Below are positions 27,199 to 35,628 of a stretch of 64,000 nucleotides of DNA, piece by piece. The stretch is from Sulfuricurvum sp. (GTDB lineage Bacteria > Campylobacterota > Campylobacteria > Campylobacterales > Sulfurimonadaceae), in contig JAQTTG010000002.1 in assembly GCA_028710885.1 (NCBI GenBank), positions 315,308 through 379,307 on the forward strand, given 5' to 3'. The notes beneath the pieces are model-generated. The model saw only the letters and a list, made by a program, of their open reading frames with translations, did no database searches and had not been told where the DNA came from. Position 1 is the stretch's first letter, and every line of letters starts with the position of its first letter. The translations under genes and the position numbers were made by a program.

Positions 27199-29568
27199 TT
27201 AATCTTCACTATGATCAATTTTCAACTGATCCATATGTCTTTTAGCTGCCCATTTTGCATAATCACCAAATTGGACTCCTGCATCAAAAATAGCATCACA
27301 AACCTTTTGATACCGTTCCAAACGAATATGATGATCAATATACGGATTTTCACTGTACCATAAATCCGCAGGAATCATTCTCGGATATTGGGTGTAAATT
27401 TTTTCTTTATCACCCCTAAATCGTATCCCGTAGTGTTCCGGAGCTTCATAATATGCACTTCCTGCAGCAAGCATCAACGTATTTATATTCTCCATCATAT
27501 CGATATGAGCCTTATTTTCAATGACAAATGCAATCGACTCTTCGATATCGTCATCCGTTTCGCCGGGGACACCTATAACCATATTGGTTGTTACACGAAT
27601 CCCTGCGGCATGAGCATCTCTTAGATTTTGTGTCACCGTTTTTTTCGGATACCCTTTTTTCTGAAGCCTTAGGGTATTTTTAGACCATCCGTCCACACCG
27701 AATCGTAAATGAACGAAACCACCGGCTTTTAACAGCTGAAAATATTCTAACGTGCTTTCAGGGTGAATTCGAAGTTGCCCGACAAGCCTGATTTGCAAAT
27801 CTCTTTTAATAACTTCTTTGCATATATTTCCCAATGCCGCAGGATCACCATTGAGATCACTTTCATTAAAATGAAATAAATCACACCCTTCGTTATAGAG
27901 CCATTCGAATTGGTCTGCCATATATGTTGCTGAGTTGTTACGCCAGCTAAAGCACTCCGCACAAAAAGTACATTTAGACCATCGGCATCCTCTGGAAGCT
28001 GCTATTGGCATTAATTGATAGCCATTGTAATTTCGATAGATATCCACTCCATACCATTGGTATTTTGGAAAATCAATTTCATCCAAATTCAATAATAATG
28101 GGGCAGGAGTCCACACAAAATCTTGATCGTCGTAGCGTGAAATCACTCCCGCCAAATTTTTTGGGGTTTTCCCATTTAAAATATTTTTTACGACATCGGG
28201 CATTGTCATATCGGCTTCACCTATAAAAACATAGTCATAGCACCCTTCTGCCAAAACATTCTTCGCCAATGTGTGATTTGCACAGTCATAACCACCCGCC
28301 AAAACCATAATTTCTGGCTTTAGTGCTTTTACTCTGCTCAATATCTTATTTGCCATCAGTTGATTGGTGTGATGAAGCGATATCCCAACTATTTTCGGAT
28401 TTGCCTCTATCAGCTTTTGGATTATTTCCTCTATTTCATCTCTGAAATACTCTATAAACTCCGGATTTTCCCATTCATCCGCACTTTCCATATCCCACGG
28501 GTCTTCTTTCGTCTCATACCCTTGTTTGGTATATAAACGTTCCATTCCATCCATAATACGCTTTGTGTGAAATCGATGATAAAAAATAATATCAAAATCG
28601 GCAGTTTGAGATTTGATATCCAATGTTGATAACAGATTGTGAACATACCCCAGTCCATTCGGAGCCATCGCCATGTAACGGGCAGGTAAATCAAGAAGTA
28701 AAAAATCCAAATTTTGCTCAAACGATATACTCGGGATAGCGACTGGATAAATCACATTTTGATCATAAACTTGCCACACTTTTTGCGGTAAACTTCTCCA
28801 GTTTTCATTCTCTAATATATCAAGAGTTACTGCATCTGGATACTGTTCCAACAACATTTGTATCCGTAAGAATTCGGTTTCAAGGATTAAAACCGTATTC
28901 TTTTCATCACCTGCAAAGATATCCAAAAGTTTCGACTCTAACGATTGCAAATACGATTTAAACTCTTGGTTGCCAACTACATACATGACTTTATCATTAA
29001 GTATATCTGCAAGCAGGGAAGCCAATCGGGCATCCTCATCACTTCCATCATTAGAAAACGCTTTGTGGATACAGAAACGGACACTTTTCCCTACTGGAAT
29101 ATGAAAGTCCGGATAGACGTCCTCTACCCGCTTTCTCAACGCTTTGGGTGAGAGCCCAGCCAAATCAAAATCATACAAACTTTTCAGCGTCTCAATCTTT
29201 ACGTTTTTAGCGCTTTTTTGAAGATTATTGATGAGTTTTTCGACCAAAGAGGTTTGATGTATGCACACAAAAACAGCTTCTATATCACTGGGAAGTTCTT
29301 TTAACGATATCACTTTTTTACCGTGGATTACAGTACCCCATAGCGCTTCTTTGTCATCTATTATAACTTCTATTCCATCCATAAATCCGGGTGAATAACG
29401 TAAAAAATACTTAAGTAACTGACCTGCTCCGTACAATGCTACTTTTTTATAGTTTTTTAGATGCTGTTCGATAGCTTTGATGACTATACGATCATTGCCT
29501 CTGATATCAAAAGTGAAAACACCTTCATAAACAAAAGCCAACTCTTTTTTTGTATCATTTTCTAGCAT
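27199..29568 (-). CDS. Large B12-binding radical SAM protein with N-terminal Rossmann-like domain
   Basis: This 789-residue protein has three parts: an N-terminal small Rossmann-like domain (KVALYGAGQLLKYFLRYSPG near residue 39, with VIIDDK and AVFVCIHQ) of the kind seen in sugar-modifying proteins; a cobalamin-binding domain around residues 300-490 (IVGISLHHTNQLM, EIMVLAGGYDCANHT, GCYDYVFIGEADMT); and a radical SAM core. The cluster-binding motif is C528-x4-C533-x2-C536 (GCRWSKCTFC), one residue longer than the classical C-x3-C-x2-C. GVPGETDDDIEES fits the barrel. GAGGG before the ATG sets the start, which overlaps the SDR stop. It probably catalyses a radical modification, perhaps a C-methylation, in glycan synthesis; substrate unknown. 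Confidence 0.82.
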   Translation of the reverse strand: MLENDTKKELAFVYEGVFTFDIRGNDRIVIKAIEQHLKNYKKVALYGAGQLLKYFLRYSPGFMDGIEVIIDDKEALWGTVIHGKKVISLKELPSDIEAVFVCIHQTSLVEKLINNLQKSAKNVKIETLKSLYDFDLAGLSPKALRKRVEDVYPDFHIPVGKSVRFCIHKAFSNDGSDEDARLASLLADILNDKVMYVVGNQEFKSYLQSLESKLLDIFAGDEKNTVLILETEFLRIQMLLEQYPDAVTLDILENENWRSLPQKVWQVYDQNVIYPVAIPSISFEQNLDFLLLDLPARYMAMAPNGLGYVHNLLSTLDIKSQTADFDIIFYHRFHTKRIMDGMERLYTKQGYETKEDPWDMESADEWENPEFIEYFRDEIEEIIQKLIEANPKIVGISLHHTNQLMANKILSRVKALKPEIMVLAGGYDCANHTLAKNVLAEGCYDYVFIGEADMTMPDVVKNILNGKTPKNLAGVISRYDDQDFVWTPAPLLLNLDEIDFPKYQWYGVDIYRNYNGYQLMPIAASRGCRWSKCTFCAECFSWRNNSATYMADQFEWLYNEGCDLFHFNESDLNGDPAALGNICKEVIKRDLQIRLVGQLRIHPESTLEYFQLLKAGGFVHLRFGVDGWSKNTLRLQKKGYPKKTVTQNLRDAHAAGIRVTTNMVIGVPGETDDDIEESIAFVIENKAHIDMMENINTLMLAAGSAYYEAPEHYGIRFRGDKEKIYTQYPRMIPADLWYSENPYIDHHIRLERYQKVCDAIFDAGVQFGDYAKWAAKRHMDQLKIDHSED

Positions 29569-30440
29569 AGTTCCCTCGCGAATAATGATTTTTCATACGG
29601 ATCTGCTTCTAAAAATTCCAAATGTCTTCCGTCTCTATGAAAGTATCTCCCATTCGGACCATCTTCTCCGTGAGAGAGCAATGCAAGTGTCATCGCACAA
29701 GCCGTATACGGGCTATAGGGACTTTCCGTATTCATCTCAGTTTTCGCTTCCCATGGATCTAGAATATTAAACTGTATATCAATGGTGGGATGATTTTGAG
29801 CATATTCCGCAGCCATGGAACCGCATGCTGCATTTAGGGTTGCTTTTGAAAGATTATACAGCCCGATCCCCGGTGTAAATGCCCATCCTGCCCCGGATGA
29901 AAACCATATGGACTTAGCAAAACCACTTGTCTGCATAAGGGGAAATGCTTCTTTGAGGATAAGCCAATGAGATTGTACATTAACGGACATAATGGTATTC
30001 CATTGATCTATAGTGGAATGTTCAAACCCGTTTTGATGCTCTGGTGAAATCGCCGAGCAACCGACTACCCCATCTAATTTTCCACTACGTTGAGCTATCA
30101 CAGCAATCACACTTTGAATATCTGATTCCACACTCATGTCAGCAGATATAGAATATATATTTTCGGTATTTATATTGTATTGCGATGCTTCACTAACACT
30201 TTCAGACAACTTTTCAATCCGTCTACCTACGATATATACATAGGCTCCAGCTGCTGCAAGTGACACTGAAATAGCACGCCCATATCCCGTACCGGCTCCC
30301 GTTACTAAAAATACTTTACCTTTTAGTGTTTCCCATCTGCTTTGGTAAGGCAATCCGAATCGGTGTTCTTGAAAACCTGATGGGTCACTTATTTGCACGA
30401 TCCCTTTAGTGACACTAAGCCATTTCATCGGCAATTCCAT
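29562..30440 (-). CDS. SDR-family oxidoreductase
   Basis: This 292-residue protein is a classical SDR with an N-terminal extension of about 38 residues before VFLVTGAGTGYGRAISVSL. It has YIVGRR after strand 2, SADM as the acidic loop, SIWFSSGAGWAF with the catalytic serine and YNLSKA as Y-x3-K. A C-terminal stretch ends YFHRDGRHLEF. Two ATGs (30440 and 30428) lie within the end of the upstream glycosyltransferase-like gene, and either may start it. It probably reduces or oxidises a sugar or sugar-nucleotide intermediate made by the island, but the substrate cannot be read. Confidence 0.82.
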   Translation of the reverse strand: MELPMKWLSVTKGIVQISDPSGFQEHRFGLPYQSRWETLKGKVFLVTGAGTGYGRAISVSLAAAGAYVYIVGRRIEKLSESVSEASQYNINTENIYSISADMSVESDIQSVIAVIAQRSGKLDGVVGCSAISPEHQNGFEHSTIDQWNTIMSVNVQSHWLILKEAFPLMQTSGFAKSIWFSSGAGWAFTPGIGLYNLSKATLNAACGSMAAEYAQNHPTIDIQFNILDPWEAKTEMNTESPYSPYTACAMTLALLSHGEDGPNGRYFHRDGRHLEFLEADPYEKSLFARELC

Positions 30441-31476
30441 AGCTATATTCTTCTAAAACTATTTTTTCAAGACCCCAGCTATCTGTGTTATATTTCAAAT
30501 CTCTTGCACCACTGGCCATCTCTTTTATAATGCCGGCGTATTCATCCTTTGATAACATATCTATCCCGACACTTTCAACCTGACTTTTCTCCCCACTCAT
30601 CTCAGAAGCCTTTTTAGCCAAAGCATAATATTCTTCTTTCAAAACCATCACATCATCGCCAAGAGCTGTATATAAGGCACGAAAATTTCTAAGAATATGA
30701 GTATAGACCGGTTTAAGCCATCGTGCTGGATGATCTATATGATAAAAATACTCTTTTAGTACCACCTCTTTTGCACCATGTAAATACGCCATGTAACTCA
30801 TAATCGTATCTGAATGCGTACCGATGAGATCTATCTCCGGATAACCGTTTAAATTATGCCAGACATCCCTGTGTAAAAGTTGAAAATCACCACAGTTATT
30901 GGTATGTAACGCAGGCAATCTTGTATCTTCAAAATACCCTGGATTTGTATTAAAATGAAAATCTATGATGTTGTTCTGACAAGATTCAAGCACGCTGTCT
31001 ACATCCATAGAATAAGCCGACACACATCGTGCAACATCGATTCTGCTTGTCCGATACGAAATATCTTTCTTTAGCGTTTTTTGCGCAAAAAATGCTATCA
31101 TCTCAGAGGAAAAAATAACATCTATCCCTGTGGAGAGGATAAATTCTCCTCTCGCTCTTCGGATTCCCACATTTCGAGCCACCATATTATTCATCGGTAT
31201 TTTTTCGCTTTGAGCATAGTGTATATGAATAGTGTTAGGAACTTCGATAAATCGTACAGAAACGTATTTTCTATTTTTTGTTAAATCAAAAATCTCTCGC
31301 AAACAGGGTTTATCTGGCGGAGGATTGTAATCCACCATAATGATCTCGGACTCCAGTTTATAACGTTCCAAAAGCTCTATCGTCGAATATAACGAAGTCG
31401 ACATCCGATCAAATAGATTTCCCCCATGATCGTCATTTCTGGAATACTGCACTATTGAAATATAAGGATTATTCAC
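30415..31476 (-). CDS. GT2-like (GT-A fold) glycosyltransferase
   Basis: This protein of about 353 residues resembles family 2 glycosyltransferases: ISIVQYSRNDDHGGNLFDR at the N-terminus, IIMVDYNPPPDKP as the first nucleotide-binding strand, NMVARNVGIRRARGEFILSTGIDVIF with a TGID element in place of the usual D-x-D, and LHRDVWHNLNGYPEIDLIGTHSDT as the acceptor-side loop. GTG at 31476 is chosen because it overlaps the upstream stop (GTGAATAA) and has GGAGG nine bases before it; an ORF extension to 31533 would lie within the upstream gene. The acceptor and donor are unknown. Confidence 0.75.
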   Translation of the reverse strand: MNNPYISIVQYSRNDDHGGNLFDRMSTSLYSTIELLERYKLESEIIMVDYNPPPDKPCLREIFDLTKNRKYVSVRFIEVPNTIHIHYAQSEKIPMNNMVARNVGIRRARGEFILSTGIDVIFSSEMIAFFAQKTLKKDISYRTSRIDVARCVSAYSMDVDSVLESCQNNIIDFHFNTNPGYFEDTRLPALHTNNCGDFQLLHRDVWHNLNGYPEIDLIGTHSDTIMSYMAYLHGAKEVVLKEYFYHIDHPARWLKPVYTHILRNFRALYTALGDDVMVLKEEYYALAKKASEMSGEKSQVESVGIDMLSKDEYAGIIKEMASGARDLKYNTDSWGLEKIVLEEYSYGIADEMA

Positions 31477-33478
31477 AACCGATTGCCTCCAAAAAAAGAT
31501 TACTCGAAATACGTTCAGGTGTATAATTTTCAAATACCCGCTTAACTAAACTTCTGGATTCAGGATGTTTAATAAAATAATCAACAATGCCAATGTAAGC
31601 GTCACTATTCAATGAGGCAAAAGATATCGCCTGATGAATAAAGCCTTCGTTTTCAAGCCACTCGTTATCCAGCAATTCAAACCGATAATTTACTTTTTTC
31701 AGGATCTCATCGGTTGAAACACTCACAGGGTCAGGAACTCCCTTCTCACTCTCAACATGCAATATTGCTACACTGCATCCAGCCCTTTGTGCTTCTCGGA
31801 TACTCTCTCCTCCGTGATGAGGGAATGTATCCAAATAAATATCCAACACATGTACGTATATTTTGGCATCCACAAAACCGACAAAAATAAATTTATCTCC
31901 AATCCCCAAAGCTTCAACTTTTTCTTTAATAGATTCTTCATTTCCTACACCACAGGCTAAATAAACCGTATTGGGATTGGTCTTCAAAAGTGTCGCGACA
32001 CATGTTAAATAATCCATGCTGTCAACTTTTACCAATCTCCCTATACTGCCGAGGATTACCGTATCTTTAGGGTAACCATCTTTTATCCTCTGAGCTTCTT
32101 GAATCATATCATCTTGTCGATAATCTGAGTAATCTCTCTCAACCGTGAAATGAGAAAATTGAAACTTTCCCTCTGGAACATTGCAATGGGTTATTCTTTT
32201 GTCTATGTTTTCAACATCGTATTCAAAATTTCCATGACTCCAATAAACTTGCAATGGAGCACTTCTGGTTCCAAACAAAAAGTCCAAATCACTATTTGCA
32301 GCAACAGTTCCGATTAATACATCGATATTCTCTTGAATGATATCGTTTCGAATCATCATTACTTTCTCTACCGGATTATAGTAATACCCTCGTTCATACC
32401 ACATTTTTGGAATTGCTTTAACAATTACCCCCAATCTTTGATAAGCCGCTATAATTTTTTCATCATCCAAATCTTTCTCTATCCGTCCCAGAGAGTAGAT
32501 ATACACATCAAAATTTTCTTTAAAATTTGCATTTGACATCAACATTTTTATTACACTGTATTCAATCATATGAGGAGAATTATTAACGAACCTATCGCGC
32601 ACAAAAGCAATCTTTTTTTTACTTTTTTTTACTTCGATCAGCGAGGGAAGAGACTTCCCTATTTGACTATAATGCAAACTCACCGGCTGAGTAAAGACCT
32701 GATTAAACCAAGCCATTTTTTCTTGTGTTTGAAATAAGTTACCTAAAATATCATGCGCTACTTTATAGGTTTGCATTGCTAAAGCAAGATTGTTACAGTT
32801 TAATGCTTTTAGCATAATTTTTTCAAACGGCTTTGAAAGTTCATAAAAAACACTAGAACCTATAAACCGCTCTTCCGCCCAAATTACCGTCATAATCCAT
32901 AATAATATAGAGTTTTGTGACTCCACATCATTATTAAAAAATAGCTCCTCATCTAATACCATTATGAGATGTTTTACTATCATATCAACTGGCATTAGAG
33001 ACTTTTTCAGCAAATTGGCAAATTGCTGATATGCCTCAGGATATTTATATGCTTCAAAAATATTGCTTTTTATGACATTTCCAAGATAATGACTAAATCC
33101 GCTTTCAAATTCACCGTTAAAGATTTTCAACAAAAATATTAAATTATTAAATAAAAAATATTCATATGAAGCCATCGGTATTCCTGAAAAATGCTCCTTT
33201 AAACCAATGATTTGACTCTCAAGTGCCTTATCTTTTTCACTATTTTTTAAATGATTTTCAAATACATAAAAAAATTCCAAGAGACTAAATGGAGGCAATA
33301 TCCCTTTTTCAACTACAAAAAACTTAACTCTCTCTTTAAAGACAAAAAATAACTTTTCTGTCTCCGTTGGATCGAGATTTTTTATCATATTTAATGCAGT
33401 ACCAGCACATAATTCAAATTCTCCATTGGTTACTACAGCAGAAATATCATCAATTAATTTATCAAATATTATTTTCAA
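31469..33478 (-). CDS. GT-B glycosyltransferase (GT4/GT41-like)
   Basis: This 669-residue protein has a helical N-terminal half (to about residue 290) and a GT-B C-terminal half. Seen there: KKIAFVRDRFVNNSPHMIEY, QVYWSHGNFEYDVENIDKR, TVILGSIGRLVKVDSMDY as the start of the donor domain, and YLDTFPHHGGESIREAQRAG as the nucleotide-sugar-binding loop. The helical N-terminal half plus this GT-B pattern recalls GT41 enzymes (OGT and HMW1C types), which glycosylate proteins directly, but a GT4 role is equally possible. It is the first gene of the minus-strand island and is divergent from the maf gene, separated by 198 AT-rich bases. Confidence 0.75.
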   Translation of the reverse strand: MKIIFDKLIDDISAVVTNGEFELCAGTALNMIKNLDPTETEKLFFVFKERVKFFVVEKGILPPFSLLEFFYVFENHLKNSEKDKALESQIIGLKEHFSGIPMASYEYFLFNNLIFLLKIFNGEFESGFSHYLGNVIKSNIFEAYKYPEAYQQFANLLKKSLMPVDMIVKHLIMVLDEELFFNNDVESQNSILLWIMTVIWAEERFIGSSVFYELSKPFEKIMLKALNCNNLALAMQTYKVAHDILGNLFQTQEKMAWFNQVFTQPVSLHYSQIGKSLPSLIEVKKSKKKIAFVRDRFVNNSPHMIEYSVIKMLMSNANFKENFDVYIYSLGRIEKDLDDEKIIAAYQRLGVIVKAIPKMWYERGYYYNPVEKVMMIRNDIIQENIDVLIGTVAANSDLDFLFGTRSAPLQVYWSHGNFEYDVENIDKRITHCNVPEGKFQFSHFTVERDYSDYRQDDMIQEAQRIKDGYPKDTVILGSIGRLVKVDSMDYLTCVATLLKTNPNTVYLACGVGNEESIKEKVEALGIGDKFIFVGFVDAKIYVHVLDIYLDTFPHHGGESIREAQRAGCSVAILHVESEKGVPDPVSVSTDEILKKVNYRFELLDNEWLENEGFIHQAISFASLNSDAYIGIVDYFIKHPESRSLVKRVFENYTPERISSNLFLEAIGCE

Positions 33479-33622
33479 TTTTTCTCACTTTAACATAAAC
33501 ACTAACTACAAACTTCTTTACTATTTTATCGCCTGAAGTTGAACATAAAACAAGATTACATATTTTTTAGATTCAAGAAAAATTTCACCAGAAAACGAGA
33601 CAAAAGTATTTTCATAAATTAT

Positions 33623-33655
33623 TTCACTATAATCCTATTGTCTAGTGAATATAAT
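33623..33655 (+). promoter_or_regulatory. Probable sigma70 promoter region of maf, with small inverted repeat
   Basis: Two TATAAT hexamers (33628-33633 and 33650-33655) lie 22-50 bases before the maf ATG. TTCACTA at 33623-33629 and TAGTGAA at 33643-33649 form an inverted repeat enclosing the first hexamer. No good -35 is present, which is common in Campylobacterota. No sigma28 or sigma54 site was found here, unlike at the flagellin genes. The remaining bases 33479-33622 between the divergent genes are AT-rich and hold nothing else I can name. Confidence 0.4.
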
Positions 33656-33676
33656 ATTGCCAAATAAGGAAAACAT

Positions 33677-35590
33677 ATGGAAAAAACCATATACGAAAGA
33701 AATATATCCGCCCTATTAGAAGTCAATCCTGCTCTTGCCGCCAATCTATTTGCACTCACATCAAATACAAAATTTTCTGTATATCAGGGCAAAGAACTTA
33801 TAGATATCAATATTATCGAAAATGAGACGCATCGCTTTCTTTATGAACAGCCTAGTATTGATTTGGAAAAAGCGATAAAAGAAGCAGAAACTAAATTTTC
33901 CCGATACCCCGTTCTCTTTTTTTACGGTATAGGAAATGGAATTTTTTATAAACTAATATCAGCGAATCCGGCCCATAAACATATCATTATTATTGAACCT
34001 GAAATTGAAATTCTCTATATTGCATTAAACTTTATCGATATTGCGGAAGATATTCATAAAGAACGTATTGTTTTGGAACTCTCCTCTCAAATGACCTTTG
34101 GTGAAGGGCTTTCAATAGCCTATAAAGGGGATATAAAACCTTATGTAAAACTCTATGACCTACAGATCCATTCTCCTTTTTATGACCATTATCACCGCGA
34201 TATTCAAGAGATGAATGCTATATTGATGCGCAGTTTCAAACAAATGGTAATTAATCATGGGAATGACACCAATGATGCCCTAATCGGTATCGAACAGCAT
34301 GTTTACAATTTGCCAAAAATGGTAGAAAATTTTCAAGTACAAACCCTTATATCGCAAAATAAAAATACTAATGCCGTTATCATTTCAACCGGCCCATCAC
34401 TAGCAAAACAGCTTCCGCTTTTAAAAGAATATGCTCCCTATATGACACTTATTTGTATCGATGCTTCTTTACCTATTCTACAAGAACATGGAATTGTTCC
34501 GGATGTTGTTGTTTCTATGGAAAGGGTTCAACTCACCTCTAAATTTTTTGAGAACATTTCTCCAGAAGTCAAAGAAAAAACCTACTTTGTCGTTTCATCC
34601 TTAACTCATAAACAAACTATTCTAAACCTTTCAGAGTGCAATCTGGTATTAGCTATGCGTCCATTGAGTTATATGCGCTATTTTGAAATGCCTGAATTTG
34701 GTTATATAGGGTCCGGTATGAGTGCGGCAAACCTCGGGTATCAATTAGCTTATTATATGAACCATAAAAATATCATACTAATTGGTCAGGATCTCGCTTA
34801 TTCTGATGATGGAAAGAGCCATGCAAAAGGGCATATTTTTAGTGAAACAGAAGTCAAACATCGTGAAAATGATCTAGTCGTAACAAAATACGGTGGAGAA
34901 GGGGTGATTAAAACCACAATCGTTTGGGACATGTTTCGAAACTTTTTTGAAAAAGATATCGAAGTAACAACCCATGAGGGTATGTCCACTTATAACTGTA
35001 CAGAAGGCGGTGCGCGTATTTATGGTGCAATCGAACAACCATTTTTAGATGTTCTAACAGAGATTGTTCACATGGATTCTCCAAAAATTCCTATACACAT
35101 CCAGCGTACTTCCTCTGAAGAAGTACCTGCTCTGCTTAAACATGCTTATGATAAAACACAAGAGATGATTGATTATGGATTGGAGTTTAAAGAAGAGATT
35201 GAAACCCTATTTATTGATATCGTAGGAGAGATTGAAAAATTAGAAGAGCTCAATAATAGCAACATGCTTGAGACAATTGAATACGATAAACTCATCGATC
35301 TCTCAGAACAAATTGATCGCATCAAAGAAAAAGTGGAATCAATAGAGTTTTCACAGACATTTGTCGATACGGTCCAATCGTATATTTTTCATCAAGAGCT
35401 GGATTTAGCAAAAATCGTTGTCAAAAACAGTGAAACGGATGTGGAAAAAAAAGCAAAACTCATAGAATGGATTATAGCTCATCGTTATTGGCTCTTTTCG
35501 CTTGCAGGGGGGATAGAAGCAGAATTAACAGCAATCACCAGGGGTAGACCGCCATTAATCGAAGTATGTCATCGACTTAAATTAATTTAA
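33677..35590 (+). CDS. Motility-associated factor glycosyltransferase (Maf, DUF115)
   Basis: Maf proteins transfer nonulosonic acids such as pseudaminic acid from CMP-sugar to Ser/Thr residues of flagellin in the cytoplasm, before export. This 637-residue protein has the family features: an N-terminal region with FYGIGNGIFYKL near residue 78, and the DUF115 core with NAVIISTGPSLAKQLPLLKEY near 232 and CIDASLPILQEHGIVPDVVVSMER, SGMSAANLGYQLAY and LIGQDLAYSDDGKSHA, which carry conserved sialyltransferase-like residues. The C-terminal 150 residues are helical. It is adjacent and convergent to the two flagellin genes, and the pse operon that makes the donor is in the same region. It corresponds to the PseE/Maf1 group; the exact paralogue is not clear. 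Confidence 0.93.
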   Translation: MEKTIYERNISALLEVNPALAANLFALTSNTKFSVYQGKELIDINIIENETHRFLYEQPSIDLEKAIKEAETKFSRYPVLFFYGIGNGIFYKLISANPAHKHIIIIEPEIEILYIALNFIDIAEDIHKERIVLELSSQMTFGEGLSIAYKGDIKPYVKLYDLQIHSPFYDHYHRDIQEMNAILMRSFKQMVINHGNDTNDALIGIEQHVYNLPKMVENFQVQTLISQNKNTNAVIISTGPSLAKQLPLLKEYAPYMTLICIDASLPILQEHGIVPDVVVSMERVQLTSKFFENISPEVKEKTYFVVSSLTHKQTILNLSECNLVLAMRPLSYMRYFEMPEFGYIGSGMSAANLGYQLAYYMNHKNIILIGQDLAYSDDGKSHAKGHIFSETEVKHRENDLVVTKYGGEGVIKTTIVWDMFRNFFEKDIEVTTHEGMSTYNCTEGGARIYGAIEQPFLDVLTEIVHMDSPKIPIHIQRTSSEEVPALLKHAYDKTQEMIDYGLEFKEEIETLFIDIVGEIEKLEELNNSNMLETIEYDKLIDLSEQIDRIKEKVESIEFSQTFVDTVQSYIFHQELDLAKIVVKNSETDVEKKAKLIEWIIAHRYWLFSLAGGIEAELTAITRGRPPLIEVCHRLKLI

Positions 35591-35597
35591 GTCGATG
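35570..35597. repeat. Perfect 28-base palindrome spanning the maf stop codon
   Basis: The sequence from 35570 to 35597 is its own reverse complement, two 14-base halves meeting at AAATT|AATTT. It covers the last codons and the TAA of maf. It could fold as a hairpin at the convergent ends of maf and the flagellin gene, or bind a protein dimer. There is no U-tract directly after it. Confidence 0.85.
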
Positions 35598-35599
35598 TT

Positions 35600-35619
35600 A
35601 TAACTGCCGAAGCAGCTAT
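35600..35619 (-). terminator. UUCG-loop hairpin after the second flagellin gene
   Basis: On the minus strand ATAGCTGC-TTCG-GCAGTTAT folds into an eight-pair stem (one G-U) closed by a stable C(UUCG)G tetraloop, nine bases after the flagellin stop codon. No run of U follows, so it may be an mRNA 3'-end stabiliser or a weak terminator. Together with the palindrome at 35570-35597 it fills the short convergent gap. Confidence 0.5.
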
Positions 35620-35628
35620 CTAAAACTA

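Noticed and set aside
33520-33560. Sigma28-like promoter (GGCGATAA) for the minus-strand island
   Set aside because: The -10 resembles the consensus but there is no TAAA 15 bases before it.
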